Shown here one piece after another: positions 28,347-38,363 of a DNA stretch of 64,000 nt (its first letter is position 1; each line of letters starts with the position of its first letter). Location: NCBI GenBank assembly GCA_964445695.1, contig CAYULF010000012.1, positions 62,001 to 126,000 on the forward strand. Reading direction: 5' to 3'. The stretch comes from JAUIKM01 sp964445695. GTDB taxonomy: Bacteria > Bacteroidota > Ignavibacteria > Kapaibacteriales > UBA7675. The translations under genes were made by a program, and so were the position numbers. Under the pieces are notes generated by a model. That model did no database searches, had not been told where the DNA came from, and saw only the letters and a list, made by a program, of their open reading frames with translations.

Positions 28347-31316
28347 ATGCAAAGCCCCAGTTCTGCCGGGACACGACTTCCGGCCTTACCGCAGGCACTT
28401 GACGACTGCCTGGCGGACATCCGTCGCCAGGCCGATCTCGATGTCCGCACCGATGATTACAACCGCGTATTATATAGTACCGACGCGAGCATTTACCAGC
28501 AGGTGCCGCTCGGCGTGGCCTTCCCTCGTCATGCCGACGAAGTACAATTGCTGGTGGAAAGCGCGGCACGACACGGCGTACCGGTTCTGGCGCGGGCGGG
28601 CGGCAGCAGCCTGGCGGGGCAGTGCGTCAACGAAGCGCTGGTGGTCGACACCACCCGGCATCTGAACCAACTGCTGGAAGTTAACACCGAAGAAGGCTGG
28701 GCGCGCGTTCAGCCCGGCCTGGTGCTGGATGAACTTAACCGATTGCTGCGGCCGGAAGGATTGATGTTCGGCCCCGACCCGGCCAGTTCCAACCGCGCAG
28801 CCATGGGCGGCATAGTTTCCAACAACTCCACCGGCAGCCACTCGATCATGTACGGCATGACCGTTGATCACGTGCGCGCGGCCGATGTAGTGCTCGCCGA
28901 CGGCAGCACCGCCGTCCTGCAGGCCCTGGACGAGGCCGCGCTGAACCTCAAACTGAAACTTTCCGGCCTTGAAGGCGACATCTACCGCGTCGCCGAGGAG
29001 ATTCGCCGCAATCACGCCGAGGTGATCAAAAGCGCGACGCCGCTGCACTGGCGTCGCTGCGGCGGGTTTAACCTGGACCGCCTGGTTCCCGACGGATTGA
29101 ATTTCAAGAATCCTGCCGATGCGCGGATGAATCTGGCTTCGCTCGTAAGCGGGGCGGAAGGATCGCTGGCTTTTATGCGGGAGATAACGCTCGGCCTGGT
29201 GGAGCGGCCGCGGCGCACGGCTCTCGCAATCGTGGCATTTGAAGATTTATTCGACGCGCTGCGCGCGGTGGAAATCATTCTGGAGACCGATCCTTCGGCC
29301 GTTGAACTCGTTGACAAACTCGGGCTGGACAAATGCCGCGAGGTGCCGGCCTATGCGCGTCTGTTGCACACCTTTGTCGATGGTCGTCCCAACTGCATTC
29401 TGATTACCGAATACTACGGTACGCGCGAACAGGAACTGAGTAAACGCGTCGAGCACCTGCGCGACCACCTGAAAAAGCGCGGCGTGCGTGCGCGCGTCAA
29501 TGCGGCGGTTGACCCGCATCTGCAGAACAATGTCTGGACCGTGCGCAAGGTTGGCCTCGGTTTGCTGATGAGCGTCAAGGGAGACTTTAAACCTATTCCC
29601 TTTATCGAGGACGCGGCGGTTCCGGTGACCAAACTGGCCGAGTACGTCGGCGAAGTTGAACGTTTCTGCAACGAACTCGGAACAAAGGTCGCTTATTACG
29701 CGCATGCCAGCGCCGGCTGCCTGCACATACGTCCGATGGTCAACACCAAAAACGCTGCGGAGATCGCCAAACTGCCGCAGATTGCGCGCCGGTCGATGGA
29801 GCTTGTTAAACAATACGGCGGTTCGCTCTCCAGCGAACACGGCGACGGACGCGTACGCGCCTGGCTGGCCGAGGATTTCTATGGCCCGCAGATGTTCGGC
29901 CTGTTTAAGCGCGTCAAGGCCGCCTTTGATCCGCACAATTTGTTTAACCCCGGCGGCATTGCCGATCCCGCAGCGATGACCGAACACCTGCGCTACGGTG
30001 AAAACTACCGCGTGCCGGAGGAACGGACACATCTGGACTTCAGCGAGGACGGCGGCTTTGCGCCGGCGGTGGAAATGTGCAACGGCGCGGGCGTATGCCG
30101 CAAAATCGGCAGCGGCGTGATGTGCCCCAGTTTTATGGCAACGCGTGAAGAGGAACACAGCACGCGCGGCCGCGCGAACGCCCTGCGCGCCGCGCTCAGC
30201 GGCCTGCTGCCGCATGAGGAGCTGACGAGCAAACGCATGCACGACGTCATGGACCTCTGCATCGAGTGCAAAGCCTGCAAGGCGGAATGCCCGTCCTCGG
30301 TCGACATGGCCAAAATCAAGTTTGAATTCCTGGCGCGCTACAACGCGGCCAACGGCGTGCCGCTGCGCTCGCGACTGTTCGGCGCGCTGCCGCGTATGAG
30401 CCGTATGTGCAGCGGCCCGCTGGCGCCGATGTTCAACAGCGTGCTGCGCTCCAAACCCATGCGCGGCATGCTTGAATCCGGCGCGGGCATCAGTGCGCGC
30501 CGCCCGCTGCCCGCGTTTGCGCGCGAGACATTTTCGACCTGGTTCCGGCGCAAGGCGTCCGCGCGCCGCGGCAAGGGCAAACACAAGGTTGTGTTGTTTA
30601 ACGATACGTTTAACACGTATCACGATCCGCATATCGCCCAGGCGGCGACGGAATTCCTGTGGGCCGCCGACCACGACGTGATTTTGCCCGGCATCCGCTG
30701 CTGCGGCCGGCCGATGATTTCCAAGGGGCTTGTGGACGAGGCGCGCGCCGCCGCATCCGACACGCTCACGCGCCTGAAACCCTACGCCGAGCGCGGCATG
30801 CACATAGTTGGTCTTGAGCCTTCGTGCATCCTCTCCTTGCGCGATGAATATCGCTATCTGCTGCCGGACGACGATCGCGTCGACCTCGTGGCCGAATGGG
30901 CCCTGAGTTTTGACGAATACGTGGCGCGCGCCGACGCCGAAGGCGTGATCGAGGTAGACTTCGTGCGCGAACGCCGCAATATCCTGCTGCACGGACATTG
31001 CCACCAGAAAGCTCTGGTCGGCACGGCTCCGACCAAACTCGCACTGGGAATGCCGCGCAACTATCACGTGGAAGAAGTCGATTCGGGCTGCTGCGGCATG
31101 GCCGGTTCATTCGGTTATGAGCAGGAACATCTCGACATCTCGCTTAAAATGGCTGAGCGCAGCCTGCTGCCCGCCGTGCGCAAGGCATCCGACGACACGA
31201 TCATCGTTGCGGGGGGCACCAGCTGCCGCCATCAGATCGGCTTCGGCACGGGACGCCGCGCGCTGCACCCCGCCGAAGTGCTGCGGGACGCCCTGCTGCA
31301 TCGCGACGAAGAATAG
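28347..31316 (+). CDS. FAD-binding and Fe-S-binding dehydrogenase, YdiJ-like (D-2-hydroxyacid / D-2-hydroxyglutarate type)
   Basis: 989 residues. The N-terminal half is a FAD_binding_4 domain (PVLARAGGSSLAGQC, then GPDPASSNRAAMGGIVSNNS) with a matching FAD-oxidase C-terminal domain ending in the SSEHGDGR segment. The middle carries 4Fe-4S ligands (CNGAGVCRK, CIECKACKAECP). The C-terminus holds two cysteine-rich CCG domains (GIRCCGRPM, and VDSGCCGMAGSFGYE). This order and length (about 1000) fit YdiJ, the quinone-linked D-2-hydroxyglutarate dehydrogenase of E. coli, and fused glycolate or D-lactate oxidases. The adjacent aminotransferase acting on glyoxylate makes a glycolate role worth considering. 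Confidence 0.87.
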   Translation: MQSPSSAGTRLPALPQALDDCLADIRRQADLDVRTDDYNRVLYSTDASIYQQVPLGVAFPRHADEVQLLVESAARHGVPVLARAGGSSLAGQCVNEALVVDTTRHLNQLLEVNTEEGWARVQPGLVLDELNRLLRPEGLMFGPDPASSNRAAMGGIVSNNSTGSHSIMYGMTVDHVRAADVVLADGSTAVLQALDEAALNLKLKLSGLEGDIYRVAEEIRRNHAEVIKSATPLHWRRCGGFNLDRLVPDGLNFKNPADARMNLASLVSGAEGSLAFMREITLGLVERPRRTALAIVAFEDLFDALRAVEIILETDPSAVELVDKLGLDKCREVPAYARLLHTFVDGRPNCILITEYYGTREQELSKRVEHLRDHLKKRGVRARVNAAVDPHLQNNVWTVRKVGLGLLMSVKGDFKPIPFIEDAAVPVTKLAEYVGEVERFCNELGTKVAYYAHASAGCLHIRPMVNTKNAAEIAKLPQIARRSMELVKQYGGSLSSEHGDGRVRAWLAEDFYGPQMFGLFKRVKAAFDPHNLFNPGGIADPAAMTEHLRYGENYRVPEERTHLDFSEDGGFAPAVEMCNGAGVCRKIGSGVMCPSFMATREEEHSTRGRANALRAALSGLLPHEELTSKRMHDVMDLCIECKACKAECPSSVDMAKIKFEFLARYNAANGVPLRSRLFGALPRMSRMCSGPLAPMFNSVLRSKPMRGMLESGAGISARRPLPAFARETFSTWFRRKASARRGKGKHKVVLFNDTFNTYHDPHIAQAATEFLWAADHDVILPGIRCCGRPMISKGLVDEARAAASDTLTRLKPYAERGMHIVGLEPSCILSLRDEYRYLLPDDDRVDLVAEWALSFDEYVARADAEGVIEVDFVRERRNILLHGHCHQKALVGTAPTKLALGMPRNYHVEEVDSGCCGMAGSFGYEQEHLDISLKMAERSLLPAVRKASDDTIIVAGGTSCRHQIGFGTGRRALHPAEVLRDALLHRDEE

Positions 31317-31398
31317 TTGTTTAACGGACGCCGCTCCAAGAAGGTGTTTAAGCCGCAGGTTAAAACAGCATTGTACAACAGACAGGCCGGAGAATTCC

Positions 31399-32586
31399 AT
31401 GCAATACCAATCCTTTAATCCACCGCAAAGACTGCTGATGGGACCTGGCCCGTCGCAGGTCAGCTCCCGTGTGCTGGCGGCCATGGCGCGTCCTACGATC
31501 GGCCACCTGGATCCGCAGTTTGTCAGGTTGATGGATGAGATCAGCGAACTGCTGCGCGGACTGTTCCGCACGCGGAACCAACTGACGATGCCCGTCTCTG
31601 CGCCGGGATCGGCCGGTATGGAAAGTTGTTTTGCCAATCTGATTGAATGCGGCGATAAAGTGATTATCTGCCGCAACGGCTACTTCGGCGGCCGCATGCA
31701 GGAAATGGCCGAGCGCATGGGCGGGCAGGTGGTCATGGTCGAAGACGCGTGGGGCGACCCCGTCGATCCGACCAAAGCGGAAGACGCGCTTAAACAACAT
31801 CCCGATGCCAAAGTGCTCGCCTTTGTTCACGCCGAAACTTCAACCGGTGCGTTAAGCGACGCCAAAACGCTCGCCGCGCTGGCGCACAAACACAACTGTG
31901 TTACCATCGTCGACGCCGTTACCTCCATGGGTGCACTGCCGCTGGAAGTGGATGAGTGGGAACTGGACGCGGTCTATTCCGGCTCGCAGAAAAATCTCTC
32001 GGGTACGCCCGGTCTTTCGCCTTTAACATTTGGACCGCGCGCACTGGAGCGCATTAAACAGCGCCGGAGCCGCTGCCAGAGCTGGTTCATGGATGTTAAC
32101 CTCGTGATGCAGTACTGGTCGGGCGAGAGCAAACGCGCTTATCACCACACCGCGCCGATCAACGCGCTCTATGCGCTGCACGAGTCGCTGCTGATGATCC
32201 ACGAGGAGGGCGTCGAAAACGCCTGGGCGCGCCATGCGGCGGTGCACAAGCTGATGCGCGCCGGACTGGAAGCGCTGGGCCTGACGTATATCGGCCGCGA
32301 CGGCGCACGCCTGCCCAACCTGAACGCGGTGATGCTGCCGGACGGAATGAATGAAGGCGTGCTGCGCGCGCGCCTGCTGAACGACTTCGGACTGGAAATC
32401 GGCGGCGGCCTGGGCGCTCTTGCCGGCAAAGCCTGGCGCATCGGCCTGATGGGCGCCGCCTGCAGCGCGGAGAATGTTCTCACCTGTCTCTCCGCCGTCG
32501 GTGCGGTGCTGGCCGCGGAAGATTCCTCCATCGACGCCGGAGCCGGAGTGGCTGCTGCGGCACAGCTCCTGAACGGCCGAGGTTAA
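31399..32586 (+). CDS. Alanine/serine-glyoxylate (serine-pyruvate) aminotransferase family
   Basis: 395 residues from the ATG at 31399; a longer frame overlaps the upstream gene and is not credible. Class V fold: MGPGPSQV near the start, ETSTGALSD, VDAVTSMGALPLEVDEW and the PLP-binding Lys198 in YSGSQKNLSGTPG. Enzymes of this subgroup transaminate glyoxylate with alanine or serine. It follows the FAD/Fe-S dehydrogenase by 82 bases, so oxidation of a 2-hydroxyacid such as glycolate and amination of the product could be coupled; that link is inference. Confidence 0.9.
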   Translation: MQYQSFNPPQRLLMGPGPSQVSSRVLAAMARPTIGHLDPQFVRLMDEISELLRGLFRTRNQLTMPVSAPGSAGMESCFANLIECGDKVIICRNGYFGGRMQEMAERMGGQVVMVEDAWGDPVDPTKAEDALKQHPDAKVLAFVHAETSTGALSDAKTLAALAHKHNCVTIVDAVTSMGALPLEVDEWELDAVYSGSQKNLSGTPGLSPLTFGPRALERIKQRRSRCQSWFMDVNLVMQYWSGESKRAYHHTAPINALYALHESLLMIHEEGVENAWARHAAVHKLMRAGLEALGLTYIGRDGARLPNLNAVMLPDGMNEGVLRARLLNDFGLEIGGGLGALAGKAWRIGLMGAACSAENVLTCLSAVGAVLAAEDSSIDAGAGVAAAAQLLNGRG

Positions 32587-32971
32587 TAATGCAGGGCAAA
32601 AACGCGGCCCTGTTTAATATTTGATTTGGATAAATCGCAGCGGACGTGAGTTTACAACCCGTCCGTTGCGTCGCTTTCCGGACTGCAAACACCTGGTGCA
32701 TTGACGCATCACCGCTCGCCGATTCCGCGCTTTTGACTTCAGGGTATTTAACTGTCCCCACAACCGAATGACTTGACGGCCGCCCTGTGCATGTGTATTT
32801 TCGCCGACTGGAAACAACGCGCTCACTTTCGACTTCCTTCCCGGCGATTAACAAGAGGAAAAAGCAAGCCTGTGTTAAACAGGCGAAGCGGCTGTCTTTG
32901 TCTGTTGTGGACGACAGAGCGGGCCGTGCTGTTCCGGCAGAAACAATATTACCACTGTGGAGAATCTGTTA
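32587..32971. other. Gap with family A repeat
   Basis: 385 bases. A family A repeat lies at 32845-32893. CGGACG/CGTCCG around 32641-32664 could form a loose hairpin after the aminotransferase. Nothing else is evident. Confidence 0.5.
32845..32893 (+). repeat. Dispersed structured intergenic repeat, family A
   Basis: TTAACAAGAGGAAAAAGCAA, a 6-bp hairpin GCCTGT/ACAGGC whose loop carries a GTTAAAC heptamer, then GAAGCGGC. The stem bases differ from the copy at 3201 but pair fully. Confidence 0.7.
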
Positions 32972-33817
32972 ATGATAAACATATTGGCGGCAATGGTGTG
33001 CGTGTGTTTAACAGTCTGCTGCGGCAGCGTCCGGGCGCAAAGTCCGCTGTGGGCCGATCCTGCGATGAATGCCGATATTCTGCTCGAAACAAGTCTGGCG
33101 GTAGTTGAAGACGGACCGAATACCTGGCGCTCCTGGGGCGCGTTTTTAACAGGGCGCTACGAGTTTAACACCCGGATCCGGACGCTTGTTGAACTTCCTT
33201 TTATCGTTCTGCAGCGTCGAAAGGTCGTAGGCAAACAAGGGCCGGACGCCGCGCCGCTTTATTCCGACTACGAAACTGAACTGCATCTGGGCAACCTGCG
33301 GGCAGGTGTTGAACTGGGGGAACGCGACGACGTCGTCGTATTGCTGTCTACGCGTCTGCCGACGGCGTCCTCCGGAGATCCGCTGCTGTCGCGCGCCGGA
33401 GAGTGGCTGGACCCGATGCGGCCGAATGCGGGCTACGGCGACCACCTGGAAATGGGAGCTCACGTGCACGTTCCCGTGTGGGAGCAGAATTCAACCGATC
33501 TGCTGCTGCGCGGCGGGGTGCGCGTGTGGCAAAATCTGGCGGAAGGTCGCGGGCTGGCTGCGACCTTGATCGATATTGAGCCGGTTTTGCGTCTGCGCCA
33601 CAAACAACTGACTCTGTTGGCCGGGCCTGCAATTTCGATCATATTTTCCAACTACTACGCCGCTCCGAGCGATGACGTCGGCATGACGCTGAACCTGGCG
33701 GCGCAGTATCAATTCGGCGATGTGGCCGCGGGCCTGATCTTCAAAATGAATGCTTCGGATCGCTTCAGTCCTGTGCGGCACGTCGTGGAACTGGCGCTTC
33801 CCATCGACTTCGACTGA
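32972..33817 (+). CDS. Outer-membrane beta-barrel protein, 281 aa
   Basis: I use the ATG at 32972; a GTG five codons earlier is possible. A signal peptide (INILAAMVCVCLTVCCGSVRAQ) ends in an AQ cleavage site common in this group. The mature part alternates aromatic and polar residues through about ten strands (for example FLTGRYEFNTRIRTLVELPF, ETELHLGNLRAGVEL) and ends in strand-like VVELALPIDFD. This is a porin-like or DUF3187-like barrel; the substrate is unknown. It stands alone between gaps. Confidence 0.75.
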   Translation: MINILAAMVCVCLTVCCGSVRAQSPLWADPAMNADILLETSLAVVEDGPNTWRSWGAFLTGRYEFNTRIRTLVELPFIVLQRRKVVGKQGPDAAPLYSDYETELHLGNLRAGVELGERDDVVVLLSTRLPTASSGDPLLSRAGEWLDPMRPNAGYGDHLEMGAHVHVPVWEQNSTDLLLRGGVRVWQNLAEGRGLAATLIDIEPVLRLRHKQLTLLAGPAISIIFSNYYAAPSDDVGMTLNLAAQYQFGDVAAGLIFKMNASDRFSPVRHVVELALPIDFD

Positions 33818-33996
33818 TGCCCATCCCTCGTTTTGCCGCCGATTTTTGCTAGACTTGTAGCGAACAAACGGGCGTGCGGGCTCATCGCGCAGCAATGTGT
33901 CGGTGAGCTTTGCCGCTTTGGCGGGTCTATGTCCCGTTCGGCCCCGCGCCGGCGGCTCCCTGATCTGCTGCACACTCACGTGTTTTGGTCGCTGCT

Positions 33997-34944
33997 ATGG
34001 ATATGTCTCACCTGGATTTGCCCGCTTTGCGCCGTTGTGTTGTTTTCATGTCGCTGCTGGTCTTTGCCTTGCTGGCCTTTGCCTGTGGCGAGAGCGAAGA
34101 GGAGGAGCCGGCGCCCGACGATGTTGTCGCCGTTCCGGAAGCGGTGGAAACACAGGACAACACGAACGGCAGTTCAGTTCAGGCCCCGCCGGGTTTTGTG
34201 CATCTGCCGTCGGCCGCATTTTCGATGGGCAACTCCGGCGGTTTTCAGGACGCCGTCAACGAAGGTCCGGTGCATCTGGTCGATATTTCGCAGCTGTTTA
34301 TGGCCGTCAACGAGGTCACGCAGGCCGAGTACATGCAGCACATGGACAACAATCCCAGCCGTTTCAAGGGCGATCAGCGCCCGGTCGAATCCGTCACCTG
34401 GTTCGAGGCGGTCGAATACTGCAATCGCCGTTCGGAGGCGGAAGGGCTGACGTCCGCCTACCACATCAACGGCACGGCGGTGACATGGCTGCCCGAGGGC
34501 AAGGGATATCGACTGCCGACCGAGGCCGAGTGGGAATACGGCTGTCGCGCCGGCAGCAACTCCGACCTGTTTAACGGCGACCTGACGACCCCGGCCTACG
34601 ATTGCAACAACACCGATCCGATGCTCGATCGCGTGGCCTGGTACTGCGCCAACTCGGGCGACAGCACGCATAATGTCGGTCAAAAACAGGCCAATGGTTT
34701 TGGGCTCAAGGGCATGCACGGCAACGTGGCGGAGTGGGTCTGGGACTGGTTTGCCGTCTATCCGGGCATCGACCGCAAAGATCCGACGGGCCCGGAGCAT
34801 GGCAAAAATCGCACCGTGCGCGGCGGGGCCTACAAATTTCCAGCGGCCGAGTGCCGTTCCTCGCGCCGCATTCCACTGGCGCCCGACATGTTTGGATATC
34901 GCCGTTCGACCATAGGCTTCCGCGTGGTTCGCCCCGTTCACTGA
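33997..34944 (+). CDS. Lipoprotein with formylglycine-generating-enzyme (SUMF1) fold
   Basis: 315 residues from the ATG at 33997; a TTG start four codons earlier is possible. Signal and lipobox (ALLAFAC) are followed by a Glu/Asp/Pro linker, then an FGE-sulfatase domain: MGNSGG, VNEVTQAEYMQH, RPVESVTWFEAVEYCN, YRLPTEAEWEY, GLKGMHGNVAEWVWDW, RTVRGGAY, GFRVV. In true FGE two Cys near the RGG motif are catalytic; here only one (AAEC) is visible, so sulfatase activation is doubtful. Related non-catalytic lipoproteins include GldJ and GldK of the gliding/T9SS apparatus, but the length and neighbours do not show that this is one of them. Confidence 0.8.
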   Translation: MDMSHLDLPALRRCVVFMSLLVFALLAFACGESEEEEPAPDDVVAVPEAVETQDNTNGSSVQAPPGFVHLPSAAFSMGNSGGFQDAVNEGPVHLVDISQLFMAVNEVTQAEYMQHMDNNPSRFKGDQRPVESVTWFEAVEYCNRRSEAEGLTSAYHINGTAVTWLPEGKGYRLPTEAEWEYGCRAGSNSDLFNGDLTTPAYDCNNTDPMLDRVAWYCANSGDSTHNVGQKQANGFGLKGMHGNVAEWVWDWFAVYPGIDRKDPTGPEHGKNRTVRGGAYKFPAAECRSSRRIPLAPDMFGYRRSTIGFRVVRPVH

Positions 34945-35079
34945 CCTTTTTTCAGCATGATTTTTTTGTTAACCACGGTGGTTGAATTCGCCGGGTCCCG
35001 CGTCGGTCGTTGAACCCATGAACGTCGCGCCTCGCGCCCGTCCCGCGTTTTTCCGCAGCAGTACTGGAAGTTTTCTCCG

Positions 35080-36909
35080 ATGAGCGCCAAACCAGAAACA
35101 CAACTAAAAACCGGCAATCTGCTGGTCTACAAACAGCAGCCGGCCGTGGTCGCCGCCGCGGGCGACAAAATTGAGATTCTCACGCGCGATGGACGTCGCC
35201 TCAAGGTGCGCCCCAAGGACGTCCTGCTGCTGCACGAAGGTCCGTTGACGTCTCCCGCGGCGCTGCAGCCCGTCGAGGGCGATGTGCAGACCGCCTGGGA
35301 ATTACTGCAGGGCGACGCGCCGGACCTGCAGACGCTGGCCGAACTGGCATTTGAAGAATGGAGCCCCGCCGCCGCCTGGGCGGCCTGGGAATTGCTGCAG
35401 GATGGTCTCTATTTTGAAGGCGAGCCCGACGCAATCGTCGTACGCGACGCCGCGCAAGTCCAGTCCGTTCTCGACGCGCGCGCCGCACGGGAGGCGGCCA
35501 AAGCCGAGCTGGCGGCTCTGGCGCAGCGCTTGTCGGAAGCCAAACCCTTGCCGCAGGACGCGGCCGCGCTGCAATTGGAAATGGACCTGGCGCGCGGCGG
35601 CAGCGGCAAGTCGGCTCTGCTGAAAGAAATGGAGCTGCCGTCCACGCCCGACGCCGCCTACGAAATGCTTCTGCGCAGCGGAATCTGGGGGCCGGCCGAT
35701 CATCCTTATCCCGAGCGGCACGGAATTGACCGCTCACAGCCGCAGGCCGAATTGCCGCAGCTTGAAGCGGAGGAACGCCTCGATCTGCGGAAACTCGACG
35801 CATGGGCGATTGACGATGCCGACAGCAGCGATCCCGACGACGCCGTCAGCCTGGACGGCGACCGCATCTGGGTGCACGTGGCCGACGCTGCGGCCTTGAT
35901 CCGTCCCGACAGCCCGGCCGATCTGGAGGCGCGCGCACGCGGCGCCAACCTCTATCTGCCCGAAGGCACTACAACCATGTTGCCGGAAGCGGCGACTGAC
36001 CAGCTCGGCCTGGGACTGGCGGCGGAGTCGCCGGCGCTCTCGATCGGTTTTACGCTGAAGGACGGGGAGTTGGAAGACATTCAGGTTTGTCCCTCGCTGC
36101 TTGCCGTGCAGCGCCAGACCTATGCCGGCGCCGAGGAGTTGATTGAGGCGGGCGACGCCAAATTGACCGCCCTGCTGGATGTTGCGAATCAGCTGCGTGC
36201 GCGCCGCCGCGCGCGCGACGCCGCGTTTATCGAATTGCCTGAAGTCAAAGTCCGCGTGCGCGACGGCGAAATTCATCTGATCGACCTGCCGCGGCTCCGC
36301 TCGCGGATGCTCGTGACGGAATTCATGCTGGCGGCGGGCGAGGCGGCGGCGCGTTTTGCGCTTGCACATGAGATTCCCTTTCCGTTTACCAGTCAGGCCG
36401 CGCCGGACGAACTGCGCAGTCCGCAGACGCCGGCGGAGATGTTCGCCTACCGCAAAACTTTCAAGCGCAGCCGCATGCAGAGCACGGCCGAGTCGCACGC
36501 CGGCCTGGGCCTGAGAGTCTACGCGCGCGCCACGAGCCCGCTGCGACGTTACCTGGATCTGGTGGTGCACCAGCAACTGCGCGCCTTTGTGCGCGGCGAA
36601 GCGCTGATGGACGAGCAGGAGATGCTGGCGCGCGTCGGCGCGGCGGAGGCGGTGAGCGGCAGCGTGCGCAATGCCGAGCGCGATGTCAACCGGCACTGGA
36701 CGCTGGAGTTTCTGCGCCGCAATCCCGAGTGGCGCGGCGAAGCTGTACTGCTGGAACGTCGCGGCGCAGCGGGATACGTGATGATTCCGGCGTTGGGCAT
36801 GGAGCTCTCAATGACCGTGCCGCCGGGCGCGCAGCCCGACGACGTCTTTACCGTCACCTGCGACAGGGTAGACCCGGTGCGGCTTGACGCGCGTTTTCTG
36901 AGTGAATAA
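35080..36909 (+). CDS. RNB-domain 3'-5' exoribonuclease (RNase II/R family)
   Basis: 609 residues. The RNB catalytic core contains DDADSSDPDDAVS, the Asp cluster that binds two metal ions, with WVHVADAAALI just after, and later the YARATSPLRRYLDL segment. The N-terminal 250 residues are unusual: a short beta region, then a Glu/Ala-rich helical part instead of clear cold-shock domains; an S1-like end (residues about 555-609) is short. The enzyme should degrade RNA from the 3' end. The absent or divergent cold-shock domains resemble the shorter plastid/cyanobacterial RNase R/II type. No Shine-Dalgarno. Confidence 0.85.
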   Translation: MSAKPETQLKTGNLLVYKQQPAVVAAAGDKIEILTRDGRRLKVRPKDVLLLHEGPLTSPAALQPVEGDVQTAWELLQGDAPDLQTLAELAFEEWSPAAAWAAWELLQDGLYFEGEPDAIVVRDAAQVQSVLDARAAREAAKAELAALAQRLSEAKPLPQDAAALQLEMDLARGGSGKSALLKEMELPSTPDAAYEMLLRSGIWGPADHPYPERHGIDRSQPQAELPQLEAEERLDLRKLDAWAIDDADSSDPDDAVSLDGDRIWVHVADAAALIRPDSPADLEARARGANLYLPEGTTTMLPEAATDQLGLGLAAESPALSIGFTLKDGELEDIQVCPSLLAVQRQTYAGAEELIEAGDAKLTALLDVANQLRARRRARDAAFIELPEVKVRVRDGEIHLIDLPRLRSRMLVTEFMLAAGEAAARFALAHEIPFPFTSQAAPDELRSPQTPAEMFAYRKTFKRSRMQSTAESHAGLGLRVYARATSPLRRYLDLVVHQQLRAFVRGEALMDEQEMLARVGAAEAVSGSVRNAERDVNRHWTLEFLRRNPEWRGEAVLLERRGAAGYVMIPALGMELSMTVPPGAQPDDVFTVTCDRVDPVRLDARFLSE

Positions 36910-37075
36910 CCGGCTGTCGACCAGGCGGCAAATCGGGCGCGGCACGGGCGATTGAACAATCGCAGTGCGACTTGCGCGTAACCCGAAGAAACCTGGCGTG
37001 TTTGATGCGCAGCCCCGATCCGATCCGGATTGTGTGGCTGTAGCCTGCGGCGCTGCTCCCGGTCGTCGTGTTTTC

Positions 37076-38260
37076 ATGTCTAAACGAAGGAAATTCCCCC
37101 CGATGCAGAGTGCCGCTGAATCTGTCTGTTCCGCTCGCAGTTTCCCCCAATTCCCGACCAGTGTAATTCTTGCCGGTCTGTTTGCCGCCTGCGTGAGCGC
37201 GCCTTCAGCGTTTGCGGGGGGCGTTCTCGTCAAGGGCGAACCGGTGCCGACCGGCGATGCGCCGCGCGCTTCGGTTCTGTGTGACCTGGACGGCGACGGC
37301 GATCTGGACCTGGCGATCGCCAACAACGACGGAGGGACGGTGTCGATCCGTCTGAACGGCGGCGATGGAACATTCAGCGGCGGGCAGGAGATTCGCGTTG
37401 AGTCGCGTCCCTGGTCCATTGCCGCCTGCGATTTGGACCGCGACGGCGATGCGGACCTGGCTGTGGCCAACTCCCGCACGCACACGATTTCGATTCTGGT
37501 CAACGACGGCGCGGGGAACTTTGGACCCGGCGCGACGCTCGCCACTGATCTCTCGCCTGTTTCGATCGTCACCGCAGACTTCAACGGCGATGGTTTTACC
37601 GACCTGGCTTCGGCCAACAACGGCGGGCGCTCGGTCTCGGTCTTTGTCAACAACGCCAGTCTGAAACCCGAGACGCTGCCGGCCGTTCGCGTTGGATTCA
37701 CGCCGATTGCCCTGGCCGCCCTTGACCTGGATCAGGACGGCGCGATGGATCTGGCGGTAGCCAATACTGGTTCCGATCAGGTCTGGACGCTGCACAACGG
37801 CGGCGACGGGCGCATGGAAGTGCAGCAGAAGTTAGACGCGGGCGAACGACCCGCCTCCATCTGCGCCGCCGATTTTAACGGCGACGGCAAAACGGACCTC
37901 GCCTCGGTGGCATTTCTGTCAAACGAAGTCGCTGTGTTCACCAGCAACGGCGGCGGAGCGTTCAGCGAGGCGGTCATGATTCCCGTCGGGATCGATCCTA
38001 CTGGCATCGTCGCCGGCGACATCAACGGCGACGGTAAAACGGATCTGGTTGCCGGCAATTTCCGCGACGCGACGCTGAGCATTCTGTTAAATAAAGGCAG
38101 CGCTGTTTTCGACAAAGCCGCCACGACAAACGTGTCGCCGGAGCCGGTGCACCTGGCGCTGGGCGACATCAACGGCGACGGATTTGCGGACGTGGTGTGT
38201 GCGCACAATCCGCAGGATGAGATGTCTGTCTGGCTGGGCGCGGGCAGCGCGAAGAAGTAG
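37076..38260 (+). CDS. Secreted FG-GAP/VCBS seven-bladed propeller protein
   Basis: 394 residues from the ATG at 37076 (basic n-region SKRRK); an ATG at 37103 with AAGGA upstream is an alternative. The signal peptide ends near SAFAGG. The mature part has seven repeats of about 45 residues, six with a calcium loop such as DLDGDGDLDLAIANN, DFNGDGFTDLASANN or DINGDGKTDLVAGNF. This is the integrin-alpha-like FG-GAP fold, used for binding on the cell surface. No T9SS sorting domain or anchor follows, so it may be released or periplasmic. A perfect terminator lies downstream. Confidence 0.85.
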   Translation: MSKRRKFPPMQSAAESVCSARSFPQFPTSVILAGLFAACVSAPSAFAGGVLVKGEPVPTGDAPRASVLCDLDGDGDLDLAIANNDGGTVSIRLNGGDGTFSGGQEIRVESRPWSIAACDLDRDGDADLAVANSRTHTISILVNDGAGNFGPGATLATDLSPVSIVTADFNGDGFTDLASANNGGRSVSVFVNNASLKPETLPAVRVGFTPIALAALDLDQDGAMDLAVANTGSDQVWTLHNGGDGRMEVQQKLDAGERPASICAADFNGDGKTDLASVAFLSNEVAVFTSNGGGAFSEAVMIPVGIDPTGIVAGDINGDGKTDLVAGNFRDATLSILLNKGSAVFDKAATTNVSPEPVHLALGDINGDGFADVVCAHNPQDEMSVWLGAGSAKK

Positions 38261-38326
38261 AAACGGCGGGCTGGAAGCCGGTGGGAAATGAGCGCCCGGC
38301 GGCTGATTTGTTATGTTACGAAATCG

Positions 38327-38363
38327 GAGCTGTGAGCCCTTAGGGCTCACAGCTCTTTGTTTT
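38327..38363 (+). terminator. Rho-independent terminator after FG-GAP gene
   Basis: A perfect 13-bp stem GAGCTGTGAGCCC/GGGCTCACAGCTC (38327-38339 with 38343-38355), three-base loop, then TTTGTTTT. Confidence 0.9.

Noticed and set aside
33997..34944. GldK/GldJ of the T9SS apparatus
   Set aside because: FGE fold and lipobox fit, but the gene stands alone without gldL, gldM or gldN and the protein is short; kept as a generic FGE-fold lipoprotein.
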